This document shows positions 46,301-56,908 of a DNA stretch of 64,000 bases, piece after piece. Numbering within the stretch: position 1 is the stretch's first letter; each line of letters begins with the position of its first letter. The stretch spans positions 4,249,501 to 4,313,500 of the forward strand of contig NC_091677.1 in assembly GCF_042453785.1 (NCBI RefSeq), given 5' to 3'. The DNA is from Malus domestica. Its lineage: Eukaryota > Streptophyta > Magnoliopsida > Rosales > Rosaceae. The notes below the pieces were generated by a model, which was not told where the DNA came from, searched no databases, and was given only the letters and a program-made list of their open reading frames with translations. Position numbers and translations under genes: made by a program.

Positions 46301-48025
46301 TAAGTCGCTAAAAGGCCTCCAAACAAGGTCAACACAGATTAAGGTTTGAGCAAGCTGTTGAATAACTAAGATTACAGATAACGTAAGACATGCCAGAACT
46401 GGATAGCTTTTTATGCGGGAAGCCAATAATGCTTTCATATATCTGTATGCACATATACACAGGCAAACAACTAGGTACTCACCCTTCAGAAATTGCAGTT
46501 TTTCCGACACCTGGTTCACCAATCAGCACCGGGTTGTTCTTTGTTCTTCTGGAGAGAATCTGGATGCACCTGCGAATTTCATCATCTCTTCCTATTACTG
46601 GGTCAAGCTTTCCTACTTTTGCCATAGCTGTTAAATCTTTTCCGTACTTTTCAAGTGCTTCATATTTCCCTTCAGGATCTGCAACACAAATGGAGAGTCA
46701 CAATCCCGTACAACAAGATATTAAAGGATAGCATAACAAACAGAACGCAGAAGTGGCTATCAAGCACCATGAGAAGACTGCAACAAAAAAGTAATGAAAT
46801 ACAGTACAACCTTGGTCAATAACTGATTGGCGCCCCCTTATGGATTCTATAGCAGATTTCAAAGCTTCCTTGGATATTTGAAAATCCCGAAATAATTGCT
46901 TCCCAAAGCGTTGATCTTGAGAAAAACCAAGTACCAAATGCTCGACAGACACAAATGAGTCCCCATACTCTTTCTTGTAATCCCTGGCTCGCTGAATCAA
47001 GGCTTCCAAATCACGTCCCAACATTGAGCCCGCAGATTCACCAAAAACCTATTGTAATTAGACAGAAACGGAGATAAGTCAATCACAGGTTCAGCATAAA
47101 AACACCAAAGTAGCAAATGTATGTACTATGTCATCCTATCAGTCAATTGAATACGTGTTTCTAGTATCCCATACACCGTCTGAAAACTACGATGGAAACC
47201 TCTTTCCAACACCATCTTACGCTTTAATGGCCTCCCAAAGCCGTAATTTTTAATCAAAACAATCTAGAAACAGCATACTCAGACAGATCATAATCTAAGT
47301 TTGCAGGGCTCACAGCTATCCTCGGTCATTAATCTACTCCAGTTAATTTGCTCTCTTAAAATCCCAAAGCAACGCCAAAGTTCATAAACAAAACCAAATT
47401 CGTGTGCTGAATCATTACAGCGAAATCCGAAAAATACCTTTGGTTGGCGCTGAATATACTTATCAGTGGCCTCGAGAAGCCGGGCATTGTCCACCCCAAC
47501 CTTGGAAAAAATCCGACGAGCAAGACCATTCTTCTGCTCCAAGAGTGCCTTCAACAGATGTTCAGTCTCCACTATCTGATGCTTGTTCTCTTTCGCCACT
47601 TCCGGCGACGAAACAATTGCTTGCCACGCCATTTCTGTAAAATCCTGCTGTGTAATCTGCCACTCCATAAATACCAAAACCCCGTGACGTCCACACTTTC
47701 TACACAAAAATAAGAAAACCCAACACGTCGTTTAAGCCAAAACAACATAAATAATAAACCATACCCTTCCCCTTCCAGTTGAAGCTTCACAGCGCACGAC
47801 GAAAGGCCTCGAATTCCGATTAGTTCTCCACAACCCGGTTCGGAACGAACCGTTCGGAGTCAACTGCCGTGAAATGAACGCCTGAAAGGAGTCGGCACGG
47901 GAATTGAAGCTGAGGGAGTGGTGGGGGCGGGCAAAGACGGAAGCTTTATCGCAGCATTTGGGAAAACCCGATTGGGGAAGATGAACAAGAGCGACCCCAG
48001 AAGAGAGCGAGGTCGCCGACGCCAT
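43332..48025 (-). CDS. CLPB3: Chloroplast chaperone ClpB (Hsp100 disaggregase)
   Basis: Ten exons on the minus strand: 48025-47765, 47656-47438, 47048-46811, 46678-46483, 46258-46204, 46033-45883, 45639-45331, 45207-44942, 44683-43757 and 43664-43332; 2955 bases, 984 residues, close to Arabidopsis CLPB3. The first about 80 residues are a Ser/Arg-rich plastid transit peptide. The Clp N domain follows. AAA+ module 1 has Walker A GEPGVGKT (293-300) and Walker B ILFIDEIH (361-368). The M-domain coiled coil ([20 protein letters not shown] region, to about 590) marks it as ClpB rather than ClpC. Module 2 has Walker A GPTGVGKT (696-703) and [11 protein letters not shown]. It refolds aggregated proteins in the stroma with Hsp70. 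All phases agree and no lesion is seen. Confidence 0.95.
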
Positions 48026-48358
48026 TGAAGGAGCTGGAAGAAAAGGTTGCGATTGCTGTGGGAGCGTTGTGGGAAGTGGGATCCGGGTTTGCAGAGGAGG
48101 AGGAAAAGGAGGTTGCTTTGAAATGGTGGGAGGAGGAAGGAGGAAGGAGATTTGGCTTTGCGTGGGAATTGAGAAAAGACGCGGACTCTGTGGAGAGCTT
48201 TCTCGCAGCTTCCCGTGAAGCGAGTCTCAGCGAGAGTGAAGCCAACGAACGAAGCGCAAATTTCGAATTTAATTTATATTATTATTATTATTATTTCGTC
48301 ACCGAAAAGAAAGAGAGGGGACGTCTGGAATCGTCGAGAATTATTTGGTACGACCGTA

Positions 48359-48366
48359 CACGTGGC
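48359..48366 (-). promoter_or_regulatory. G-box/ABRE-like CACGTGGC upstream of CLPB3
   Basis: CACGTGGC lies about 335 bases upstream of the ClpB start codon in the direction of its transcription. I looked for tandem GAAnnTTC heat-shock elements in 48030-48450 and saw no convincing one. Function is inferred from the motif alone. Confidence 0.3.
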
Positions 48367-48375
48367 GTTGTTTAA

Positions 48376-50909
48376 TTAACCATTGGATTTGATGAATATG
48401 GGGATTTGTTATATAATATGTGAATGGCCTACATCAATAGTTTATTATTATTCATCTAAAAAAAATCAAAAGGATTATTATTTATATGAAGAAAAACGGA
48501 TGTGTTACTATTCATACACAGTATTTCACTATTCATTTGAAAAGCTTGTAAAGTGAATGGTGTTGCTATGGTAATATTTTGCCTATAAGATGAGAGTATC
48601 CAGAGGAAGGAAGAAGTGAAAAGAAGAAAAAAGAGATGAGAGAAAAACATACAGATGAAAGAAAAAGGAAGAAAGAGGAGTTATGAAGGAAAGAAAGAGA
48701 AGAGGAAAGAAGAGAAATGCAGAATAAATTACCAATGAACTAGGCTGAAAAGAAAAGAGAAAATAGTGAGAATTATTTTGTACTCTTATTATTTCAGATA
48801 ATGAAAGAAAGTACTACTACTGCCCCGAGAACGTAGGCACATTTGCCGAATCTTGTAAATATTGTGTCTTATTTATTTTATTCTACTGCACACATATCGT
48901 CGACCTTACAACAAATGAGAAGATCTTCGGTACGATAATAACTTTTGTGGCACTGGTGCAGGAGATATTTTCAAACCGAACACACGGCATTACACTACAT
49001 ATCATTATACAATTAGAAAGATACATGAAAAAAAATTCCACCAGTTATATAAATACCATGTGGCTTATGACCTTGTTTTCCGATCACACTAAACAATCTT
49101 TCATAATGTAGCACCTCAATGTCGTTCAATGTCAACTAGTTAATGTCAGCATTATGTAACTAGTGCTGGATGAGGCCGTTCTAGCATCCTATGTATAACA
49201 TCTGATCGGCCTCAACCAGCACAAGGTACGTTATGGTAGTGATGTCATTGTCCGTCTCCTCCAGTAAGAGCACCATTGGTTTGGACTTGTTAAAATTTGC
49301 CACGTTTGTCACAGGTGGGGCCGGATTAACCAAAATGCAAGGATGTGTATGTTTTTCTAGAGTAGGTTATATATGCTTGTGAAACACAATTTATTTTATT
49401 AGGAGTGAAATTTTGTAAATTTTAATAAATTATTGTTCTATAATATCTTTTAGAAGATCTTTCTTTGTACAACTTTTATTACTTGAAAAACAAGTTTATT
49501 TCTCTTCTTATTAATATAATCTCTTCTTATTAATATAAATAAAAGTACAAGCCATAAAAAAAATAACACTCATAATTTCTTCCGATCTTCTCTTTCTCTC
49601 TCTCTACCACCGGCCTCTCCCTCTCGTTTCCCCTAGTAAAATAGGCCTACAATAGAAATTACAGTGTCATATGATATTATGTGTTGTTTAAAGTGTAACT
49701 GTCTCAATCCAAACCCACAAGAAGGAACATGATCCAATCCCAACATTTCCTACACGATAACTTCTTTTCTTTTTTTTTTTTTACAGAAGATACCAAGGAA
49801 AAGAGTTATCAAGCATAATAATAGATAAATACTCTTAATCACTTGAAATTAACTATAAAATGTCCAAGAAAGTAAGAGGCAACTCCCGAAGAGCATGCCT
49901 ACGAGAAACTTTTCAAATTTTTCGGTATTCAAGCAGTATGACATGTGAAGTACCGCTCGGTAGCTGGAAAAATCATTTCTTGGTAATTAAGCCCAATGAA
50001 TGACTGCCTAGACCATGTCAAAATTTTAAGCTAGGCAAGTTGCTTTGCTTCATAATCTTGAATACAAACGGGGATAGGATAAATACCAACGGATAGTGTT
50101 TTCCACAAGCCCTTTCTCACTTTATACACACCTTCTGGTTATGTAGCCGTTAGATTACAATCAAAGTAAAATCAACGGTCATGATTAACAGAGGTTGTGC
50201 ACAGGGTAAAACAGAGTGTGCTGAAATCACTGCCCAATACCAAAACCTCCATTGTGAATCGATCGATAAATTTTCAGATAAAATCCAACCTAAATGAACA
50301 CAGATTTTTTAACTTGACCCTCCATGGGTGGTTTGATTACAAGGCAAAAGTTCTGTAGTTCTCAACCTCTATACCTAAACTAAAACCCTTGTTTATGGCC
50401 CAAGCTGTGGAGGCATAGCATTTTGTTGCACCACACAACGGAGTGCATAACGCAACACTGCGGCAACCCCATCAAGAGCTTTGCCAATTCCTTGACATAA
50501 TATGATTTCCAAGATGGTACGGTTGAAAATTATACACGGTGAATGAAACAAATTCGATTGTAAAACGTGAATACAAATGCAGCACAAGAACTCTTTACAT
50601 AGAAATCTTAGATATGAATGTGTGATGTAGCATAGTCCGATGGACTTAACAGCAAATAAAGTACGACGGACCTGCACCAACGCATGACATATGACAAGAA
50701 GCCTGCATAATTCCAATGGAGCTGAATCTATCAGCAAGTTGATCCATTTCATTTTCTTTTATTAGCTCCAACTCTCCTTCACCTACAGTAAAAGGCGAAG
50801 AGGGAGACAATGTAAAGGCGGATTCGATAAGATTTAGAGGAGGCACGAAAGAGAAGCAATGAACACTCACCTAAGAATGATGTTATCCCCACAATCTGAG
50901 CTGCAAAAG
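48376..50909. other. Intergenic between ClpB and the ubiquitin-fold gene
   Basis: AT-rich and purine-rich stretches (GAAAGAAAGAGAAGAGG near 48660-48720), with ATTATTCAT words repeated around 48425-48540. A minus-strand open piece at about 49180-49330 has a weak protein look but no recognised family. The part from about 50390 to 50909 probably includes 3' UTR of the ubiquitin-fold gene. Confidence 0.35.
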
Positions 50910-52857
50910 TTATAATATAACACAAACGCATTTGTTCTGCTTTGGCTCGCTCATCAGTTTCTTTTCTGTTAAAGGTAAGCATTAAATTTTAGATCATGTG
51001 GAAGCATATAAGCAAAACAATCTCTTCTAGTCATGACAGGTGATTAAGATGATGCAGCACTTTTTCGGTGTTTTTCCTACTCAAAAGGTGGCTAATAACA
51101 AAAGTGCAGGCTTGACAAACTTTAGTGAGAATGACATATACTTGCAAACATCGAAATAATCTATCAAATCTTGTCTTTTCCATTTCCGCCACATACATTT
51201 TCTTAATCAAATATGGGTAGGAGAAAAATTGGGCACAATTGAAAAGTGATAATCGCGTACAAAACAGAAAATAAACAGAATATTAATAGACAAAATGGCA
51301 TCTTCTTTATGTTATGAACATGAATTCCATTATATGGTAAGTGCAAAATTTAAAGGGAAAATAAACAGAATATTACTAGACAAAATGGCATCTTCTTTAT
51401 GTTATGAACATGAATTCCATTAAATAGCAAGTGCAAAATTTAAAGAAACTGCTTAGTTTGGAAAACAGATGTCCCCCACCCCACTTCCGGAAAGAAGAAG
51501 CATGTGCTGTTCAAAACAGAAGAAGCATGTGCTGTTCAAAACAGAAGAACCATGTTTATTTTTTCACTTCTAAGTTGTTGCCAAAAGAAAAAAAGTGATC
51601 GAGATTATCTTCTTTGAGATGTTGGCTACAAACAAAACAAAAAAGTCTTTATACAGAAAGCCTTGGTTATAGTTTTGTGAATCTCATAAATATAGTGTAC
51701 CTTTCTCCTGTGAAGGTGGTTGAACAACGACATGCATAGTTGTAACTCCACCAGGGACGTCACATAATGGACTCCGGCACTCTGCAACTGTTCTGTTGTT
51801 CTCCAGTATTCGTCCCGCACTTATTAGCTTGACATCTTTGACAGTCCTCGGTCCATTATCCTTCTCTGGTAACAACAATCGTATTGTGGTTAAACAGGTC
51901 AAACACACTAATCAAGCGACCGAAGTTCATCATGCATGGAAAAAAATTAACAAAATAGAGTGATCTTATGATGGTAAATGAGAACGGTTAAAGAGCATGA
52001 AAAAAATGTGAGATTCAAAGATTTCATAGTGCCATTGCTTCATCTTCTAAAGCTCCTAGGTCATGCCCCTTGTTACAGCTAGCTTGTCTGTAATAAAACT
52101 CATCAGGTTAATCACATTAAGCACCTTCAAAAAGGCTGCCTATAAAAGGAATGGGACGTGCCATCAATCGCTCGCCCATGTAACATAAGCAGCCCTAGGG
52201 TGCTTTTAATCATGTTCATACGAACCAAAAATGCAATCGAAATTTAAAACAACCATGATTTCCCAACAATTAACTTGTCACCCTCGAATTCCCCAAAGAG
52301 AGCATGATAATATTTGGTTACGCAATTCAGGAAAAAAGTTTAAGACCAAAAGAGGGGAAGAGAAGCAAGAAAGAACAAAGATATTACCAATTAAACCATG
52401 CCATTAAAAATTTGACTGAAATAACAAAAAAGCACGCTGATCGCCAATTATTTTCTTCAAATGAAATAACAAGTTCACAGTATGTTCCTAAGACTCTAGT
52501 CAATTGTAAATCAGATGATGGTCCGGTTAAGGTATCACTTCACAGAAAATTCAAAGACAGATTAGAGTTATGAACTATGATCCGATATCAACCAATTCGA
52601 ATTCCCTCCCGCAACTTTTCCATACAATCTTTCTGACTGCTGAGACTGATTGTTTTGCAATCAAACACCAAAACAGCAAAGGACTTAATTCTTCTTTTGA
52701 TCTTAACGAAAAAGAAGAACAAACCTTTAGGCCATTGAGCAAGAATGCTTTCCTTCAAGTTTACAACACTGGTAGCAGCAGGAAAGCTTTTGGGGCCGAT
52801 ATCTGATCCATCAGTCAACCGAAACTTGATCTCCAATTGATCTTGCACCCCTGCCAT
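50910..52857 (-). CDS. Membrane-anchored ubiquitin-fold protein (MUB)
   Basis: Three coding exons: 52857-52725, 51865-51701 and 50965-50910; 354 bases, 117 residues, the usual MUB length. The ubiquitin-like fold runs from QLEIKFRLTDGSDIGPKSF (about residue 7) through NGPRTVKDVKLISAGRILE to GGVTTMHVVVQPP (about 98). The last exon, only 56 bases, encodes EKKLMSEPKQNKCVCVIL. It ends in a CaaX box (C-V-I-L) for prenylation, with a nearby cysteine for possible palmitoylation, which anchors MUBs to the plasma membrane where they recruit E2 enzymes. The start at 52857 gives MAGVQDQ; an in-frame ATG at 52872 would add five residues but is unusual for the family. A large intron separates exons 2 and 3. 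Confidence 0.9.
51267..51446 (-). repeat. 90 bp tandem duplication in MUB intron 2
   Basis: The unit starting GAAAATAAACAGAATATTA at 51267 is repeated at 51357 with only a few differences (for example TTATATGG versus TTAAATAG). It lies inside the intron between MUB exons 2 and 3. An additional short repeat of GAAGAAGCATGTGCTGTTCA lies at about 51495-51540. Confidence 0.8.
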
Positions 52858-53130
52858 CTCCAACAATCTCACACCTTCAAGGGCTTTTTTTCTTCTACTT
52901 GTTCAAATGAATTGAAAATCCCAGAAGTATCTTGGTTTTCTTCTACAAGCAAGCAATCAATACACCAGATTCTTAAATTGGTCAGCAAGAAAATATACAA
53001 GGAAACTAAACAAGTTACAGCAATCTTCAAATGGAAAGTAAGTAAAAAAGCTTGCTATTTTACAGCATGGAAATCACTAACAGCTGTGGTTTAGCTGTCA
53101 GCATCCACGAATCCAGCTAAAAGCTTCATA

Positions 53131-53412
53131 TGGGTGCCGATTAAATCCAAATAACTTTAAAAATACTCATAAGTCCAAAAAAAAATCACAAAACAGAGCA
53201 AAAAAGTAAAGAAAATGGATGAACTTTGATGGGTTTTTGCTCACTTGGCTCAAAAACTGATCAAATGGGTGCTGATTAAATCCAAAAAAAAAAATCCCAA
53301 CTGGGTCGTCTCCAAAGTCTAAAAAAATCACAAAACAAAGCAAAACAGTAGAAAAAATGGAATAACTTTGATGGGTTTTTTCTTACTTGGCTGCAAAACT
53401 GATCTGGGTTCT
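53131..53412 (-). repeat. Imperfect tandem duplication in the MUB 5' leader region
   Basis: TGGGTGCCGATTAAATCCAA (53131) and TGGGTGCTGATTAAATCCAA (53266) begin two related units that continue with ATCACAAAACA, AACTTTGATGGGTTTTT and ACTTGGCT. On the minus strand each carries a possible 5' splice site: CCAA|GTAAGA at 53396 and CCAA|GTGAGC at 53244. A matching acceptor CTTGTAG lies near 52950, so the leader intron may have two alternative donors. Confidence 0.65.
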
Positions 53413-53479
53413 TCTCTTTCTGCAGAGTCTGATGAGAGTTGGTTCAGAAATCCGGTAGAAGAAGTGGAATGGGAGTTTA

Positions 53480-54361
53480 TTGGATTTAATTAAAAGAGAG
53501 GGAAGTCAGAGAGGAAGAAGAGATCAAATAAGAAGGTCCCGGAAACAAACGAGGGTGTTTCGGAGTTTTCAAAGTATTCTAAATCTGTGGTCAATGCCTC
53601 CATTGCCTTGCTCCTTGCAATCTCCTATGGCCATGGAAATGGACACATTTTTCTCTCTTTTTAAAGTCACCCTTTGGCTTTTGCGAACTTCCACTTCTTC
53701 CAAACGTCTTCTTATTTCAATTTTCTTTAAAGGTAAGGTGGAGAAAGTTTTTTTATTACGTCGAAAACATGTCACGGTATACTAAATGTTATAAAATAAG
53801 TGTTTGAATTTTTTTTTTTTTAAGTATCTAATCACTTGTGTTATAATACTTTATGTACTAAGTTGTATTCCCGACACCCTGAATTTTTTTTCCGTAAGGT
53901 GAGCTCGTCACTATTTGATTGACTACATTTTCTTGGTAAGGTAAGTTTGTGATCGTTCGATTTACTATATTTTCACTTGTCAGGTATCTCAAACTTTATA
54001 TTATACTTGATAATATAGTAAATGAGACGATCACCGATCAACTAGTTTACTCAAAAGAGAATGCATGACAATACTTGATTGACTATGATGCAATCACGAT
54101 AACAACCTACACATAAGTTTCTCTCTCTCACGCACCCGTTACCTTTGGTATTGTTCACGAATCATAACCACAAAATAACGTTTGCATTTTCACAAGGGAC
54201 TCACAGTTAATGATGATATTAATTCAACGAATTGTGATTAATTTATATCGTAGTAGAGTAGAGAACGGGGAATCTATCGATCTAATGCGTTTTCATTAAA
54301 TGCTAATAAGCATTGTAAAATAATTTTAAAATATAAGAAAAAATTAAATTAAAAAAACAGT
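53480..54361. other. Intergenic upstream of the MUB gene
   Basis: Contains the likely MUB promoter near 53460-53600. The rest is AT-rich with no gene recognised. Confidence 0.35.
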
Positions 54362-54530
54362 AGCCACTTAGTATTACGGTGTAGTTGTATTCCTCTTCAC
54401 TTGTAAGTGAGAGGTTCTAGGTTCGATTCTCGCCAAATACGAATTTGAACCATATTATTGCTAACTCATTGTGAGACTAAGTTCATCCTCTCTTATTAAT
54501 GTAGATAATATCGTTTGTTCAACAACAAAA
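54362..54530 (+). mobile_element. SINE-like element, plus strand
   Basis: GTATTACGGTGTAGTTGTAT (A-box region) is followed by CTAGGTTCGATTCTCGCC (B-box) and a tail with AATTTGAACC, ATTATTGCTAAC and TCTTATTAATGTAGATAATA. The order matches the minus-strand copy at 8095-8205. It is a tRNA-derived SINE of a family different from 6773-6912. Confidence 0.55.
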
Positions 54531-54680
54531 ATAGTAAGGTGCCTGGCAAAATGGATTGGTGGTGGCCCAAAAATTGAAAGGGAGGTAGTGGGAGAAATGT
54601 CGTTATCTCAAAATCTGTCGATGAATTATGGCTGATGGCTGAGATGATGGAGAACAATACATTACCATATCTTTAACGTT

Positions 54681-54912
54681 TACATTCCTCCTTTTGGCCT
54701 CTGGGTTTTTGGTCATGTACTAAGGATTTTGTTACTATCCTTTTGGCCCTTGAGAAGATGAGTCAGAGTGATATTTTTTACGTCGGTAGAGTGATTTTTT
54801 ACGTCGGCAGAGTGTGAGGTTCATGGGTCAAACACGCTGAGAAGATGCCAGTTTAACATTCCTCCTTTTGGCCTCTGGCCTTTTGGTCTTGTACTGAGGA
54901 TTTTGTTATGGC
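54681..54912 (+). repeat. Local duplication, 176 bp apart
   Basis: CATTCCTCCTTTTGGCCTCT followed by TTTTTGGTCATGTACTAAGG at about 54683 recurs at about 54859 with small changes. Between the copies, TGATTTTTTACGTCGG... repeats as a 19-base unit (about 54775-54815). Confidence 0.7.
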
Positions 54913-54989
54913 TGATCTAAGCGCCGTGAATGATTTTTTACTATTGATGAAATGTGAGATTCACACGAGTCAAAGACACACGTCCGTGA

Positions 54990-55438
54990 TTTCTAACTGT
55001 TAGTAAGATGTCACTTTAGATAAATCATTCACAGATGAGTAATTTTTTATCGTCAATAAGATGTGAATTCCGCATTAACTACATACAATGTACATTTGTG
55101 TATGGTTTTTGGGTAGATGGGTGGTTGAAATCATGACATGTATGTATGTCTAAGAGGATTTCAGATTCTTCCAATTAAATCGTTAGGCTTTGGAATAATC
55201 AAATTCATTTTTTATACAATTAACAACTAAGTACCACTAATACATCGCTAATCATGCACTTCAAAAAAAAATATTTTTATTTATATATAAACGCAAAATG
55301 CCAAAAGGGTCTAATCAAATGTGGGCCAAATTAATTAATTAGAAACGTAGAAATTGAAATATCAGAAACTACAATCATTTCCTCCTCTAATGTGAGAGGG
55401 GGAGAGATTCTTTTTCGAGACGATATGCTACATGCGAT
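54990..55438. other. Intergenic, nothing recognised
   Basis: AT-rich sequence without a supportable gene or repeat border. Confidence 0.35.
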
Positions 55439-55790
55439 TAGACTTGACATTTTGGATCCGATCAGTTAACCTGAGCCGTTAATATTAGTATTTGAGTAGA
55501 TGCTTAACGAGTTGAGTCGTTAACAGGTGAATCCGTTAAATAACGGGTCACTTTGAGTCAACCCGTTAGCATCTGTTAGTTGATAATATTTTAGTAATTT
55601 CAGTAAAGTCTTAACAAAAATAAAATAAACTCTATGTAAAAAATAATAATAATTATTATTATTATTAACAGATGAAACGGATGACCCATTAGCTTAACAG
55701 GTCAGGTTCAAGTGACCTGCTAACTTAACGGGTCGGATTGAACCCGATCCAAACCCGATAAACCCGACCAGTTTACAAGTCTAAATGTGA
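55438..55790. repeat. MITE-like element with TAGACTTG/CAAGTCTA ends and GTTAACGG(G)-type repeats
   Basis: The ends TAGACTTG and CAAGTCTA form an 8-base inverted repeat. The interior is filled with variants of AACCCGTTA and TAACGGGTC in both orientations. The core contains an AATAATAATAATTATTATTA palindromic AT stretch. No frame is present. A non-autonomous DNA transposon is likely; no target duplication was confirmed. Confidence 0.5.
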
Positions 55791-56908
55791 ATATATAATT
55801 GGAAAAAAATTCACTAGAAAATCTCTCGTCTAACGAAAATTGCAAAATAAATATCCAAATTGCTAAAGAAGATTATGGGTTCCTTGTCACCATCAACTTA
55901 GAACGTCCCACTTGTAAGAATCCTTAATTAGTAAATAATCATGGGTTTAAAATTTGATGCATTCCAAAAGCGCCACGCCAAAACACAACGAAAACGACAT
56001 CGTTTCCGTGGCCGGACAAGAAAACGTCGGACGTCGGCCATCGGCCCATCTACAAACGTTTTCGACGGTTGCCCGAGTTGAACCAACAACCCTCTAGGGT
56101 TTCATGCTCATCACTCGGTCTTCAAGATGACATAACTAATCAAGGATGCCAAACTTGTAAGGCAAGAAAATAGAAAGATCATAAACACGAACAAGAGAAT
56201 CCGGGAAAAAAGAATTTATGTGCACATTTTAAATGTCTATCGTGAACAGTACATAAACAAATACCGATATCGATGTACCTAAAAACAGCTCCCCAATTCA
56301 ATGGGACCTGTAACAGAGCAATCTCCATGTCCTACTCCTAAAGTTCAACATCGTGATATCAAATAAACAAGGGGGAAGAAATGGCTACTAACAAAAATGA
56401 ATACGAGAAAATATTTTCGGATGGAAAAAATAAATGGAGCGAAAAGAAACATATCTGAGCTAATGGGAGAGCCTCACAAAAGACCTGTCCTAGCCTTTCC
56501 CTTCCCTACACCAACCAGTATGATGCTATTGACATAAGGCACCTTGTCGTCTGAATTTCACTTTATTCTCATATGTGTGCTAAGAAATCAAGCCAAACCC
56601 CCGCCGCGAAGACCAATAATACTATCCTTTCTCCGAACCAAAAAATGAGGACAGATTGCTATGTTACAGAATGAAAGAATGAATCTCATGCTGTGATAAT
56701 GAGGATGCTGGATGCTGGTTGTTGTCTGCAGAATTTCAGGGGATGAAATTGATTCCGGACCTGGGAAGTTCTACCCTGACGGTGAATTTTCTGCTTGTCT
56801 TCTCAAATATATCTCGAAAAATTTCGAGCTGCAAAAAAAACTTCATGAATACCATATAATCGCGTCTTCTCTTGTTCCATATCCTGTTTGAGCACCTCTA
56901 GACAACCG
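55791..56908. other. Intergenic and 3' UTR of the GAUT gene
   Basis: The part from about 56400 to 56908 is probably 3' UTR of the downstream-ending minus-strand gene. Nothing else was recognised. Confidence 0.4.

Noticed and set aside
48025..48375. Plus-strand frame just upstream of ClpB
   Set aside because: It begins at a non-ATG codon, is Glu-rich from a GA-rich 5' leader, and overlaps the ClpB start in antisense; no family similarity.
48030..48450. Heat-shock elements in the ClpB promoter
   Set aside because: Single GAA or TTC words occur, but no properly spaced GAAnnTTCnnGAA array was found.
50393..50870. Two minus-strand frames downstream of the ubiquitin-fold coding end
   Set aside because: They lie after the CVIL stop codon, have no recognised domain and fit 3' UTR sequence.
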